Below are positions 38,493 through 53,400 of a stretch of DNA of 64,000 bases, in pieces. Position 1 is the stretch's first letter. Each line of letters begins with the position of its first letter. Under the pieces are notes generated by a model. That model worked only from the letters and a program-made list of their open reading frames with translations. It was not told the origin of the DNA and ran no database searches. Position numbers and translations under genes: made by a program. The stretch is taken from assembly GCA_022885665.1 (NCBI GenBank), contig JAGQDJ010000127.1, positions 127,403-191,402 of the forward strand, read 5' to 3'. The stretch is from Triops longicaudatus. Its lineage: Eukaryota > Arthropoda > Branchiopoda > Notostraca > Triopsidae.

Positions 38493-41400
38493 ATGACGGG
38501 ACTGAAGGGAAGTTTGTTTTTTACTTGGCTGATGGTTGCAAATTTCATTGTGTGGACAACGTTGGACGTCGCTTGGGGAAAGATTCAACCCGAACAAGCA
38601 GGTAAGGAGTCTGTCTTTGTCACCCCGGTTGGATTTACGTCACTTGATATTGGTGAGCGTAGAGAGAGAGGTGTAGAAAGGGAGGTGTAGAAAGGGAGGA
38701 TGTAGGTTTAGCCCGAGAAGTCTGTCATTGATGGATTATGCTGAACCAAGATGGAAGTTTTGACAGTTCCGCCCTGAAAGCTTTAAGTATTTTAGGTTTT
38801 AAGTGAACGAATGAATTGGATTTTCGCAAGAAAAGCTGCCGGTTTTTGAGTCTGAGAAAGAAAACGTGAAAATAAAAAGCTCCGCGACGCCCGAGAAAAC
38901 CCCGTAAACGCCTTGCAGGCGCCGCTAGCTGACATTCTCCCATGCTTTTTGGACGAAGGTCGGGAAAAAGATCGTGTCAACCTATCAGAGCTATCTTTGC
39001 GTCGCTAAATAGCAAATAAGCTGCCAAGCCAGTGTCGACTGTGATTCTGTAATCGAATCGAGCGATACCATCTTCAACATTGGTCGCTGCCATGTGTTCA
39101 ACAATGAAGATTCTCACCCCATGTTGCTTCTACTTTTTTTTTTTCATTTGGACCTCGTTTCGGTCAAGTCGCTTTAATGCTACATAAACGCTAATCTTTT
39201 TGAGGGTTATTTTATTTTTTCTTGTGCTACGTTAATCGTTTTTCTCCATTTTCTGCATGACCCGCCTCACTATCTTTGGAGCCATAGCTTTGAAGCCTTT
39301 ACTTTTGAGCTCAGTTTATCAGAGTGAGTTAAAATTGACACGTTTTACGTTTTTATGTTCAGTTGGATTCACGTGGGTTTGCAGTGTTGAAATAGTCGAA
39401 AATGTGAATGACTTTTGCGGGAAGAATGGACCTTAGAGACTGCAAGAAACAGATTAAAGGACAAAGATGTGCTGGACGAACTAAAGTTTTGGATTGTGGA
39501 ACACTTTAGCAACGATTTTCAAATGAGTGCAGCATCATGTGTGAACTCAGGGACTATTTTTTATTATTATAAATTGTAAAAAAAGTATCGGTTAGGGAAA
39601 GTAGAAGCAAAAGGCACAGTCTCGTGACAGTTTTTTTTTACCAATTTTTACAATATTTCTCGGTTTAGTTACGCTGATTCTGGTTTCAGTGAGGACTTTT
39701 GTACTTTTGGGATTGAAGTTACCTCTTAGTATAGGATCGGTAACTGTTGTCATAGGTTTGAAAATAATTTTCGTCTTATTTTTCTTTAAAAAAATACGAT
39801 TTTGCTGTTAAAACAGTCCACAGTAAAGTTATGCTCATGCATGGACACACCACTACAAATAAAATGAGCGTAAAGGAATGAATTTAATGCGACGCATAAT
39901 AAACGTAATAACGAAACCGAAAACATTAATGGGCATGTGGTGGAGACACCCTACAAAATCTGGGAAAACAAGAACAGACACATACCAAGAAAAAAAAAAG
40001 AAAAGAAATTGAGATTACGTGCTGACCGAACAGAGCTGAGGAGTACTTTGAGGCATTGTCCTAGTCACCACCTTCGATGTTGCCAATTCTTCTGTTGTTG
40101 CACTTTCTCTATTTCTTATTCTACGGATTATCTAAATACTGACTGTACGGTAGTTACAAATGACGAAGAGAATAGTCATCTACTCTACGACTTTACATGA
40201 GGTTACACACGCAAGTACTTTTCTAAATAAGAGTGAATATGAGTAGTTTTTGTGAGTAATCTTGGAACTTTTTCCATTCACGTAGCGCATTAAAGCTTAG
40301 CTACATTGAGTGAAAAAACGGAGAAACTTTCTCGTAAGCGATTTAGGGTGATTGAAAGATAGAAAAAGTTTTTTATAACGGTGTGCGAATTTTTGTATCG
40401 GGGAAATGTTTCAGGTTAATAAATAGTTGAAAAAAGTGAAAACGACTGCGCTATTTCACTCTGTAGTACTTGCGAGGATATCGTGACAAAGAAAAAACAT
40501 GTAGGTTGCATTCGAAAACGGGCAAGTAGTGTGTGTTTGTGTGACAAATGGGCTTCCTTTGATGAAAGCAAGAATGACATTTATATAGCACTATCATATG
40601 CAAATTTGTCAGAGGCTTTCTACCCCGTAAGAAGACGTTATCCTCTTTGCCTTAAAGCTACCTCGCAGAATCTTTTCTTAAGATCCACCACATCCTCTTG
40701 TTCTCATAAACGCAAGACAAACCTCCTAGAACTGCATATGAGCATGAATGCGTGGAACATCTCCTAGTACCATCTCCTGTGCTCTTTCCTTTCCCTCCCG
40801 GGCTCTATGCTCTTAGATACGTCCAGCCACCAGCAGAAAACCCTCACCCCTCCAACTTTCATCACTATCACTCATCTTCATAATGGACTGTCATTTCTGT
40901 CTCTTCACCAAGTACCAACATTTTCCTTTCGCGAAGTTCTTCTTCCACATTCTGAGTAGGGGCAGAACGTGTCCAACCAGCTCCAGGAAGTAGAAAAGAC
41001 GCATGACTAGGCTATTTTCTATTATTCCTGCCCGAAAGCCTCTCTTCGATAGTTGACTCGTTCATATTTCCCCCCACAAAAAATTCGATTGATTTTGAAA
41101 GACACGAATCTCAAGATTGCTGATCCTTCCAACTTCGTTGTGAATTTTCCATCGATCCCGCTTTACGTTTTCCTCGATCCCAGCACAAATAACTAAAAAT
41201 ATTACACTTTAAAATAGTCTTGAGAATTCTTAGACCCTTTTTTCATGCATTTTTGTAATAAATTCAACGCAATCAAACCCTATCCGTTAGTGAAGTGCAA
41301 ACTGAATCCTGGGTTCTTAAAAATCACGTTGGCTGCTCACGTTGGTTAAAAAGACTTCCTGTATAAATTAAATTGTGTAGTAGAATAGATTTTCTGAAAC

Positions 41401-44400
41401 ACAGTCTAATGTTTCGCATAATATTCTAATTCGTAATTTGTCGAATGCTTCTGTTTATTCATTTACAGACATATTATTTGATTCCGCCGTTTGGGAGCCT
41501 ATAGCTCTCGGTCGACATAAGGAATTTAGCCCAAGTCCATTCAACGGAGAGAAATTTTGAGCTGAAGTATTGTTTCCTTTTACTAGTTTTCAACAAAAGT
41601 TGATCAGTCTTGTACAGAATCGAATCAAACTGCAGCTTAAAAACTGCAAAGGTTTGTTTCAATTCCATAGCAAACGAAACCATGCTAATAAAGGGAGAAG
41701 GAGACCGGGGAGCGGCTTTGTTTCTTGTGCTATTGTCGATGTTAAGCTTATCTTGGAGGAAAATGCATGCTTGGGAGACGACATACTGTAGGCGGGGTAA
41801 CAAGAAGAAGAAGACGCCATGCGTAATGTATGCAAGTTTTGTATTCGTGTTCTTCGTCTTCTTTGGGTGCTGGGGTAATGTCTTGGGTATAATATGGTGT
41901 GTTCACAGGCTTGTTGTCATGCTAGGCGGATTTGGAAAGGACAGAGACGAGGGAGTTTGGGCATGTTGGGTGTAAGATGGTTCAAATGCTGAGCTGGGAC
42001 TTATATGTGTGCAAACGGAGTTTCTCGTCAAGCAAGGCAGTTCAACGTAGTTTTAACATCATATTTGCATGACTAAGTTGCTTTCGGTAGTCCGCTTAGG
42101 ACCTTACCAAGTTGCTTCCGCCAAGTACCAGCCAAGTCTCACCCACTGTGGCACTTCTAGTACCTCAGCTCAGCTCAACTGTACATGAGTGAGGCTTTTG
42201 TCTCCCTTGTTTGGTTGACTGGCGATTTCTCGCGAAAGAGATGGAGGATTTTCCCAACTTGCTGCTTAGCGACGTTTCGCTACCAGAGCGACCTGAACGC
42301 GCACTGCACTGAAGGCGATAGACTAAACTTGTCACTTCCTCCAGGATATTAGTTACTCCACGGGCTAAATTCCTCCTAATGTTCACAAAAAGCTGTTTCT
42401 GTCGTTTTTTTGAGAAATTATAATTCCTGCTTACTTTGTTTTAAATCCTAGGTGCTAGGTTTTTATCGTGTCCGTGCCTGGGAAACGCATCCTAAACACT
42501 GCGTTTTAAATATTTTTTTTTAACTTAGTAATCTGAAATTTAATAAGAGAAAGTGATTAGTCCGAGTTGGTTTGCGGGATTTCTCAAACGCTCAAGTGCA
42601 AGTGTGGGGCCAATTCATTGGTTGTACCCTTCGGTAACAATAATGCCGTTTTTTCGCGGTTGAATCATGAAAAAACACTTCGGAACAACCGAGCGAGAGC
42701 CCTTGGCTGTGAAGTCGAGCACACCTGAGGGACCTTTTTCGTCCAAAAATGAGGATGAGGTCCGCAACAGCATGGCAAAGGCAATCAATGGCTAGCCGAG
42801 GTTTTTTCCAATCTAAGAAAAAGAAGAAAAAAAATGAGGTATTTTTCTTCCTCTTGAGAGATCTTCATTTCCCCCTTCTTCAACGAATGTGTTCCTTTTT
42901 TTAAGAAAATGTCTTTCTTTGTTTATGGGGTATTAAAATCCAGCCAAGTAATCCTTTTTGTTTGTTTGTTCTTACAAAACGTGCGTAAAACCTTATAAAA
43001 GAAACCTTTCCCCCCGGATTTCCTCCCCCTAGGGAGTTCTTAACTTGATTATCTATCAAAGTTGGTTACAAAGATAAGATGTCAAGATGCAGCTAAGCGG
43101 ATACGGACTGGAAAAGAACTGCCTAGTTTTGAGGATGTTCGCTTATTCATTCAATGCAAACTAGGAAAAACATAAAGAACGGGAAAAAATCCCCATTTTG
43201 ATAACAAATGTCTTGTCATAATCACTTAGGCGTAATGAGATTGCTTGCTACGCTTGATAGACATCCTTCACTGAATGACTCGAGTGTTTTTGGGCAGGCA
43301 AAACGGGTTCGCAGTCCTTTGTCCTGCGTCAACGCATGATTCGTGGTTCGCACGACCACATGCAATTCATTTAACGCAAGCTTCTAGGTTTCTTGAGCGT
43401 GTGTCCTGTTCTTTTTTTTTCTATAAGCGCGAGATGAAATCGATCTCAGGAGAGCTGCCTGCCAAGGGAAGGATCTTTCGCACCATATACCCACACCCCA
43501 CCCTGACACAGGAAAACTAGATCACGTATCTGGAGGGGGCCTATTACGTTGTCCATCATCCAAGCGTTAGACTTGCGAACTGCTTCACATAAACTTGTCA
43601 TAAGCGTAAGACGAGAGAGAAGGGTTGGAGGGTGAAGAGGGTGCCCTGGCTTCTTAATGGGGCATTTTAGAACAGATAGTTCTTGCGCCAGGGCGGATTT
43701 GAAACTTCAGGGGAGAGAAAATGGAGGCAAAGGTTAGGGTTATCCCATGCTGGCAGATATTTTAGAACGTGACCATTTAGTTTTGGAGAGCCACGTCAGT
43801 TTTTATTGATCCTCCAACACGGCCACCATCTCAAGTCAAAGGTTTCTAAAGTGTGTAACTTCCCTGAAAGAGAGCTTTTTGGCTCGCTGAAGTCGCCGAG
43901 TTTTTTATGGCGGCCATGTGAATTTTGTCCCCTCCCTCCCCCTGTACAGCTACATGGCCGCATGGGGGCGCGACAAGCTCTTTTATTTTGTAACGATGAC
44001 TCCTTTCGAGGAAATTTGCAGCAGGAAGCACTCATAATTCAGGACCAGCGGGACCAAAACGGCTACCAGTTTAAGTATTTATGATCAGCAGTTCGCGAAA
44101 TCTAATTGCGAAAGGAGAACGACATAAGAAACTAACGGCAGCACATAAAGGTAGTAAGTTAGTCGAACGCTGGCTCACAAATTACAAAACTGAAACTTTG
44201 TCCAAAAACCGTTTTCATGTTCGTTATACTGCCAGCGAAGATGTCGCACTTTTTCCCCTACTAAAAGGGAAAAAATTCATGTAAGCTGAAGAGAAGTCGC
44301 ATAGCCACGTCGTGGAATTCTTTTGGTGGCTTCAGACAAGCGGGAAACTTTTGCTTTTAAGCCTGTAATAGTTGTCGTACCAGAGAAGAAAAATATGTTT

Positions 44401-47400
44401 TTCCACAATCTTGTTATGTATTGTGTGACTTTGTGTCCGGAAAGCTGCTGTGGTCATGGAAGTTTGAATCGAAGATTAAGTCCGCCGAAACCTCCAACAT
44501 GCAGTGTTAACAATAAAATAGTTACGAAACGTTGCTTACAACTTGGTTCAGGTACATAAAAAAAGAGACAAAAAAGAAAGGAGAACATTTTTGGGGGTAA
44601 CTAGGAGCATTTATGGAAGATAGTGTGCTCCTATTGTTGTTTCGGTGGACTCCCTAGCTAGCTTGTTTGTCAGACACCTCGGGAAGAAAAGCGGGAGGAA
44701 GAGGAGGAATCCAATGGAGCAGCTTGGGGTTAAAGATGCTCCATCATCGTTGACATGATCTCCTTTGAAAAGGGGGCCGTGGGGGCACGACTGCGTGTTC
44801 AACACTGATCTGGAGATTTTCTTGACAAGGTGGCTTTGATTTAGTTGAGCCTGAAAGGGAAGGAAGAGCCCATGAAGAAGAAGAATTTGTTTCATTGGGA
44901 TCAGACACCCTTCACACCCCACGAAAAGGGTTCCTGGATCACACTGGGCCTATCATAATATCCTTTCGAATCCTTCAATTTACTGTTCGCGGCTGGCCGA
45001 TTGAAGAAAACAGCTCACAGGAGAGTAATTCTTTCCTTCAGGGGCATTTGGCTAAACACTGTACGTTCTCGGATGTTTTGCATTATTGCAGCTTCACCTC
45101 TGGTTTGGCTAAAGCCGTTAGTTCAGCGAAATCAGTTAGGCGGTGCAGAAATCTTTCCATCAATATTGCAAAAAATGTAGCAAAGAACTCATACTTTCAG
45201 TAAAACGTTGGGAGAAAAACGATTAAACTCGTTGAAATCAAATACCACATTATAGCATTAGAACATGCTTCCAAGAATGTTACATTTACCGTCATCTCGT
45301 GTGTCAATCTTTACCGTTTCCCACCATTTTTACAATTATTCCCAATAGCGCATAAATGATATTTTGCCAAATGTTACTCCATTTATTGACGAGTCCCACT
45401 TTTCGAATAATCCTTTTAAAAAAATCCATTTACTGTGCAGAACACTATACATTGAGACCCTAGCATCCGGATTTAAAGTACAATGCACACAGAATTGAAT
45501 AAGTAAATAAAAGCGTAATAAATTAAGTAACTGATGAAAAATTAAGACAACACGAAGAAACAAATAGAAAGGTAAAGATCAAATAGAAAATTCTGCATTG
45601 TTGCAAAAGTGTGACCGTAAACAGAGCAAACGAACAGTTGTTTTATTTAGAACTGCTATATTTGACGAGCTTACACTCGTTTACAAACGCTACTCTTAAA
45701 GCACGCTAAAACACGCACTGAACTGTGTTTACATAACACGGAGAAAAATAAATATGGTTACGTTTTAGATGCGTAAAACAGACAGCGTTGCACTTGATGC
45801 AAAACGAGCACGGTTAGTACACACGTGTACCGTTGGTCTGTAGTGTCACCCATTCTTGTTCCAGGTACACCGGTCGACAGTACAGCTTACCATATTCCTT
45901 AAGTGTAACATTCATTATACTCAGAAACTCAGCACTGTGATGGAGTCCTACGCGCCTTTAAATGGACGCACGGGACTAGTACTACTACGACAACACTTTT
46001 ATTACGTATTGTATAACGTTTCTTGTTTTGTAATTTTACTGTGAGTGCCCATAGAATGCTAGTTCATATCTTTGCACTAAATTGCATGAACGTATAATAC
46101 AAATATAATACGAGTATAATATCAACACTGTGCAATGCCTCCCTAATGCAATAACACGCACAGCATATCGGCAAATACGTCCAATTCATTTTTTTTTTCT
46201 CTCATAAGAAGCTAGGAATAAGGTCGCGAAAATTAAAAAAAAATGAACAAAAGAAGGAAGAAGATGGAGGCAGACGTGAGAACTTGCTTAGCTTTTAAGA
46301 CGCTTCTCCCCTCCCAGAATCCTCTTAGCGTCCTAAAAAAGTACGCTATTCAACCCTTAAATGAAGAAATCCCATTCTTGGTGGTTCGAGTTGAGTTGGG
46401 TAAGGTATACGTTAGGGCGGCGGATTGATTGAAATTGATTGTTGCCCTGGTGCATTTATACGTTTGTAATTAATAAATCTTAGGCCTCTTGAAGCTTTAG
46501 CTCGTATTTCATTGTTAAAAAGGAAGCGGCCCGGGTTCCAAGGTCTGAAAAGATGATGTGTTACACTGGGTAATGTGTCTAAACAAGTTGAAATTCTCAT
46601 CTCTTATGATGCTTTATTACGAAGCCCCACGAGCAAAAGGAAAAATGTTTGAACTCGCAAGTGCGAGCCCAGAAGGAATCATTATAGTAATAATTTATTT
46701 CGTTGTAAAAATTTTCGTAGCACGCAAGAGGACTAAGAAAGACGAGAATGTGCCGTTGCGGGAGTATTGGGAGTGTAGAATATTGTTGCACTATACATGA
46801 AAAAAGTTTTATTTTATAGGAATGGTTATGATAGCCTTGTCCAGCTTCCTCTTCTTATAGAGAGATAGTATCTTTTCCTAGCGTTTGATGCATCTTTGTC
46901 CATAAAACCCCGCCAGAGGAGACATTCTGTAGTAAACGTGATAGGTTCTTACACTGTAAGTTCGGCTCCCTCGATTTTTATAGCTCAGGGATAGCTTGAT
47001 CCACGGCGATTCTAGGGACACCCAACGGTGAGGAGCCGAGCTGTCATATGTTGAACCTCGTGAGATATTTTAATCTTGCTCACATTTCATAGCTATGACT
47101 TAAAAAGTTCCAAGTGATACCTTGTCAACTTGTCTAACTTTTTCTCTCTCGTTTTGTTTCATGTTTCCTACTTTATTTATTCTTCCTTCCAAAATGTTAT
47201 TAAATAAATTTTTAGGCTTTCCAAGTTGTGTTTGTTTATCACTGTTTGAGTTAAGTTGTTTCTTTGTTTTTGTTTCGTTTGTTTATCGTCTAACTTATTT
47301 TTCTCAACCAAATCAACTTATTTTGGGAGTGACAAGTTTCTTAACACCGAATACTTGAAAGAACTTAATCATATGAAAGATTGTTTATTTAACCCGTGTA

Positions 47401-50400
47401 CAATAAAGTAAGGTCAAGTTCGATACAACCAGAATATCTTGCGTGCTTTTATTGACATTGTTGGTCCCGTCAATGGGCACACTTCCTACGGGGACGTAAA
47501 ATAGATGTGCTCCAGTGCAACAATGACGAACCAGGGACGTTGTTCGTAGTAGGGGGTTAGGGAGGCTGCTCACGAGTTTTTTAGGTTCTGGTGGGGGCCA
47601 ACAGTAATGGTTACTATCCAACAATGGGTGAAAAGCGAGCTGCTGGCCGTACATGGAACAATTAACAATGAAACGCGCAATAATGGCTTGTTGACAACGA
47701 CACAGTGGGAAGGTAGATTGCTGCTGTTATAATTCGGATTGAAAGTAAAGTTTACAGCCTTCGCTTTTTCATTGGGGTGTCGAAACGCACACTTTATGCT
47801 TTTTCCATGTATAATGCAATATACCAATGCATTGTAATTTTTCTTTGTTATCAAAATGGGATCCAACGAGGGGAAGGGACTCAGGCCATTGTATTAAGCG
47901 GCCGCTGCATAGAGTGTTGGAAGTCAAAAGGAGGATGTTAGGGCACAGTTTAAATTGTAATATTAAACGGAGGGTTTGATACGGCATTGGCATGGGGTGT
48001 TGAGGGGGGAGGGTTGAAGGGACCATAAGGGTAGGGTCCTTTAGCTCATTGACAAGAGTTAACAGTGAGATTTGAAAGCATAGCAGCAGAAAGAGCAAAA
48101 GCAGCTGCTGCTCTGGAACCAAATGGAATGCATTATGGGCAGCCAAAAAGCATCGGAACTTGTCTTCACTTTTATTGCAATGGATGCCTCCGGGGTTTCA
48201 AGTTGGAAAGAGAACTCACCGTAAGTCAGAAAGAAAAAACACAGTTATCACAAAAACGTTATTGACTAGGTTACAGTTCTTTGCGTAGGAGGGACAGGGG
48301 GTAGATTGGACAATCAAAATTATTTCCTAAGCCCCAGATTAAAACATTTTGAAAAAAATACGGAACATTCAAAACATACAAGCGCTAGTATGATGAAAGT
48401 TCGATCTAAAACCGTAAGCTATTTTGGAAACTGACACCTCGTTTTTTTGGGTGTTTTCCGAGCTTTGGAAAATCATTTATTTGCAGCTTTTACCAACACT
48501 TCATAACATAGCTCTGTGAAACTTTTCTAGGGAAGCTGCACTATTAAGCTAAGAAGTAAGTCCAGAATCGCTAGAATCTTTTTACTTGTGAATCTATTTT
48601 TTTCCTTTATTTAGACCAAGGCAATGGGGCAGGGTGGACAAAATGAATTTTGACGGGTTAGCTATCCTCAAATGACACGAATACCAACCCGAATCTTGTT
48701 AGTAAGCTTTAATCACAGTTTAGGTCATTTTTTTTTCTTTTTACCAGCCTTGGTTTTCTAAATTCTTAGCTCTGTGACTTTAGTAATACAGTTGAGAAGA
48801 TAGTAACATAATTACATTGCATGGGCATAAAAATGGAATTAGCAGTTAAGGAAAACCTGACTTACTCCGCAGAAGTGCCCAACTTACCCGCTGTTGGAGA
48901 AGCATGGGCCCATTTTATCAACTTCAGGAGAAATAATATATAAAATATATCCCTAATCGCTCATGCAATAAAAAAAAATCACAAAAAAATAGAATGGCCA
49001 TTCTAACAAACACCTTAAAGAAGAATTCAATAGCTCTAAAACTAAGTTCACCAGGTCTCCTGATGTGAAAACTGACCGACGTGCCACGGTCTTTCTCGAC
49101 TACGTACCCAGAATTTACCTATTTTAGTTAAATTCACATCATGTTTCTTCCATTTCACTTTTCCTCCCGACTTCTGCGTCTTTCCTATAACTACCTCGTA
49201 TTGTCAACTCCGGGTCGGCAAGTTTCACTCCTCGATAAGGTCAACTTAGGTGCTAATTTTTCCTTCAAGCTGCTGGAGGCAGCTTGGTATAAACTCTTAA
49301 AGCAGTGTTTTAAAAACTGTGCATTGCGATGCCATGCTCGCCGCGAAAGCCCTTCTAGGGCGCTGCGACAAAGATCCAAAACTTAACCGAAATTAAGTTT
49401 ATTATAGTTTATTTTTACACGGGGCACCGCGATCTGGAAAGCATGGAACCACAGCACGTATGCCCAAGATACGAGGAGGGAAAACGGCATCCTTGCAAAA
49501 TCTAAGTTACCTTTTCTCAAGGACTGTAGTCAACCTTACCTACGTCAAGCGCCTATGTACGTTTCATCGGCTCATTTACGTTCATTGGAGCTTTCAAGTT
49601 TACGAAATTGATGGAAAAAGAAATGGGGATCCGGCGCAAGCGGCACTTCGCCAGTTTGCCACAATGGCCAGTCCTTGCAGTAAAATAACAAACAAATGTA
49701 GAACTGCGAGTTGAAACGGGACCTAACATGTAGCATGAGGACTTAGGAACCAAAGACTCGGTCCAAATGTATGTGTCATCAAAAGACAACACTTGATGTA
49801 GAAAACTAAACCCAGCTGGGGAGGGAAGAAGCAATTGAGCTGAACGAAGGATTATACGTGAAAAAGTATAGAAAAATTTGACGAAATTTTCTCGAGTTTC
49901 TCTCTTGTGCTCCATGTGGGCTCTCTTTAGAAGCTGTTTATTATTCTCACGCAACAAAGGAGGGAAGAATTCATTTTGAATAAGACAAAAGCTTTCGAGG
50001 AGTCCATTCAAGGTAAGGTGCGAGGGGGGACCTAGATAGGTCCTAACCCAGCTCGAGAGGGTCATCTTCTGGTGGTGTCGGTGCGTAGGACGGTATGAAT
50101 GTGTGATAAGAAGATGCTTTGGATGCTAGTAAAGAGCGAAAGAAGATGCAAAGAAAGGTTTGTGGAGTGGCTTTTGTGTGCGACGACCGTTCGGAATACC
50201 AATTCACGCACGTCTCCATAAAAGCGTGAAATACGATGTGGGAGCATTTGTTTCAGGCCCCTTTTCACAAATCTTTTCTCTTTTGAATCATATGGAAACC
50301 GCAAGGAGTCGTGTGTTGTTATATAAACCTGGTCGTTCCACACTTTGTCTCCGAGCTATGCGTGACAGCCGATATATCAGTTTGCGTAGACATATAGCGT

Positions 50401-53400
50401 TTTGTGGGGGAGCCAGTTGAGCATTACAAAGCCCCAAAGAACAAAAGCCAACAAACGTCTAGAATTTTGTTTGAAAGGCCAAAACGGAGCTTAAATAAAA
50501 GAGATAGCTAGGTGCTAAACGGTCCTTTTGGTGTTCGACACGCAACTTGATTATGGTCGGGGATAACAACCTGTTAAAACGAGGCTGCAGTAATAAATTC
50601 AATCGTGGAGGTTGTAAAACGCACATAACACGCAGGATGCTAGATATAGGGCATTGTTTCAATTTACGATATCTTTCTGCGCTCGAGGCCTTCGTTTAAA
50701 GATCACAGAAACCCGACTTGCAAGAAAGAAAGGATTCATTGTTGCATTTCAGCGGGAAGGCGTGCACTTTTACTGTGATTACAACAAAATTATGAAATAG
50801 TCTGGCAAAAATAAATATATACAAAGCTTGGCGCCGGAAAACGTACAGCGGGTTTTCTGCAAACATGCATAATCAACAATTAAATAATGAATCATTGTGT
50901 TCGAAATGCTTTGGCTGACAATTGCTTAATTGTTTCTTTACTTGGCACAAACGTAGCATTGTGAGATGTGCTGCGTATCTAGATACAGTGGAATGCGTGA
51001 TACCGTACGAATGAATCTGATGTCAGCTATCGTACGAGTAAAATTATGAAAATCCTGTTATTACAATATTTAGCATTCTGCGGCGCGTAATTATAGGTTG
51101 TAACAACGATTAGGAGCGTGGTAACTTAATTAGCTGGGTTTTGTAATTTCCTAGAGCGATAATGTAACGTTAATTATGATGACACTAAGTTACTTGCATT
51201 TTAAGCGAAACCTTTTGAGACTTGGTGTGTTTTCCTCCATAATGCCTTTGTTTTCAATTACCTGAGGGAAGTTTACATGATCGTCTCGGAGTATGAATTT
51301 GTGTTTATTTCTTAACCCTTCAATCTCTTCTGGCGGGTAGATTTTAGAATCGTTTTACTACTAGGTATCCGAAAGGGTTTTCCCGAAACAAGAAAAGAAA
51401 AAGGGGAATAATTTATTTCTATTTTTTTTTTCTTTCCCAAAGGGCAATTAAGGAAGACGAGGAGCTAGAGTGGCTATAAACGGAAGACTTATTGGTCCTA
51501 ATGCTATGTTTCTGCCCTTCTTCCTATCATGGGGTGGTTCTCTGGTTAAGAGGAGAGAATTTTCCGTAAAAGAAGTTGATACGAAACAAAGATGAAACTC
51601 AAATTGGCTGCTGAGCGATTTATATTGATTAGTCAGCACGAAGTTCTCCAAAATCTTGCGGCTGTAACAGTTTTGCTTCGTCCCTTCCGACAATTTAAAC
51701 AGCACAAAGTGAGATAAATGACCCATTGCTTTTTGTGTCCACTTCTTTTTTTTTTTTGGCTTATACGTTTTAGCTTAGGCAACGACTTTGACCCACTGGT
51801 GAGGGAGATTTTTTTTTTTTTTTTTTTTTAGCTTGTCGCAAGAATGCGGTAAATTTCATTTGTTAGATTGCTTCTAAATTGTTCATAAAGCCCCGCAAAG
51901 GTTGTGTTCCTGTTTATCCACTGTTCTTAATTCTCTGCTTGGTGTCTCAATTTCCGGTACTGTTGTCTTTTTCATTCCTTATTCCGAATTCAATGAGCCG
52001 AGGAAAAGAAAAGAAATGGAATACGTCGCTGCGAAGCTTTAAGGAACCAAACAACAGAGGATGAAAATCTTGACGAGTGTATCAACACCTCCCTTTTCCC
52101 CTGATGTGTTCGTGAAAGCGGGGCTTACTGTGATCTCCATAATATTAAGAGGAGGGGACTGCGGTAGAGACGGAAACTGCATTACATCAAAACTTTTTTA
52201 AGCAGTGAACGCAGTTAATTATACGTAACAAATAGTTATTCTGTTTATAAAAATAAGGTACTGCGGGCGTGCTTTACTGCTACTAAGATGTCCCATGTTA
52301 TTATGAACTTCAAGTTAATGCACTTCTCAGTGTTAAGTTTTAGCCGTAAAACTTGATGACTTTTCATAAGTGTAAGGCCTGTGAGGTGCACGTATATTAG
52401 CGGCGTCGAATTGTTAAATATAATTCCTTCGAAAACGGGCACGTGTATGGCACTAACGATGTGGACTTAACTCCAAAACATTACCATGACTGAGAAATTT
52501 TCTGCACAAAAAGTGGAGAATTTGCTCTTATGGAGATTGTTGCGTTTAAAAGTTTTGTCGAGCCCGGATTAAAAGAAAAAATTATGTTTTACTTGTAGAT
52601 TAGTTGTACAGAGATAGCTAGCAGAAAAGCCGAGTTGGGGAAATATGTTGTCAGATTTTGTCATGTCTTTTCGACTGTCTCGAAGGCTCTCGAAGGTTTG
52701 ACTATTCATTGAAACCGGTAACTTAAGTCAGGGTGTAGCACTTTGCTGTAAATGTTTCAGCCAACGCAACTCGTATCTACCTATTACTAGCGGGCCTCTT
52801 ACATCTGGGTTCCACAACAGAGGATAAAGACCAAACCTAAGGATTTTTTTAAGTATGGCTGCTCACTTACATCCGGGAGTCAATTGCTAAGTTATTGCTT
52901 GGAAAGTGAGTTGACGCTATTTTGGCTTTCTAAGTTTTGGCTTGATTTCTGCTTGCCAATGTGGATCAATAGGTGGGAAATGGGCGGTTTCCTCATATGT
53001 TGTATTCTATTTCTTTCCCTTTTCAATCTTAAGCTCCCAAACTTTGCCAGAATTCCGCAGTGAGCTTGGTGCTCGCCCCAGTTCGCGTTCGTCAAGCGAC
53101 TCAGCGAAGTGTCTGTCTCGTCTATCTGGCTGTCTGTGTGGATGATTGTGCTTATATGATCGACCCGATCCCGGGCCAGAAGTATTGACAAGGTCATGAC
53201 AAAGCCAAAAATCCCCTAGTCGTGCCATACCTGCCCTTCTCTTTGGCTGACGGTCAGGCCACGGTTATGATGATGAACATCTCATGGATTTTGACTCACG
53301 TCTCAATTTCGTCTCTCTAACTTGTAGTCATTTAATTCATATTCCTAGTTCTTTCTCCCTTTTTCGTCTTCGTTTTGGGAATTAACTTGGGATGCCGTAC

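Noticed and set aside
39412..39579. 55-codon plus-strand frame with charged, protein-like composition
   Set aside because: No start codon or clear splice sites; purine-rich strands readily give Lys/Glu-rich chance frames.
41610..41975. 121-codon intronic frame with hydrophobic segment
   Set aside because: No motif, no splice context, overlaps other chance frames in the same stretch, and sits in a large intron.
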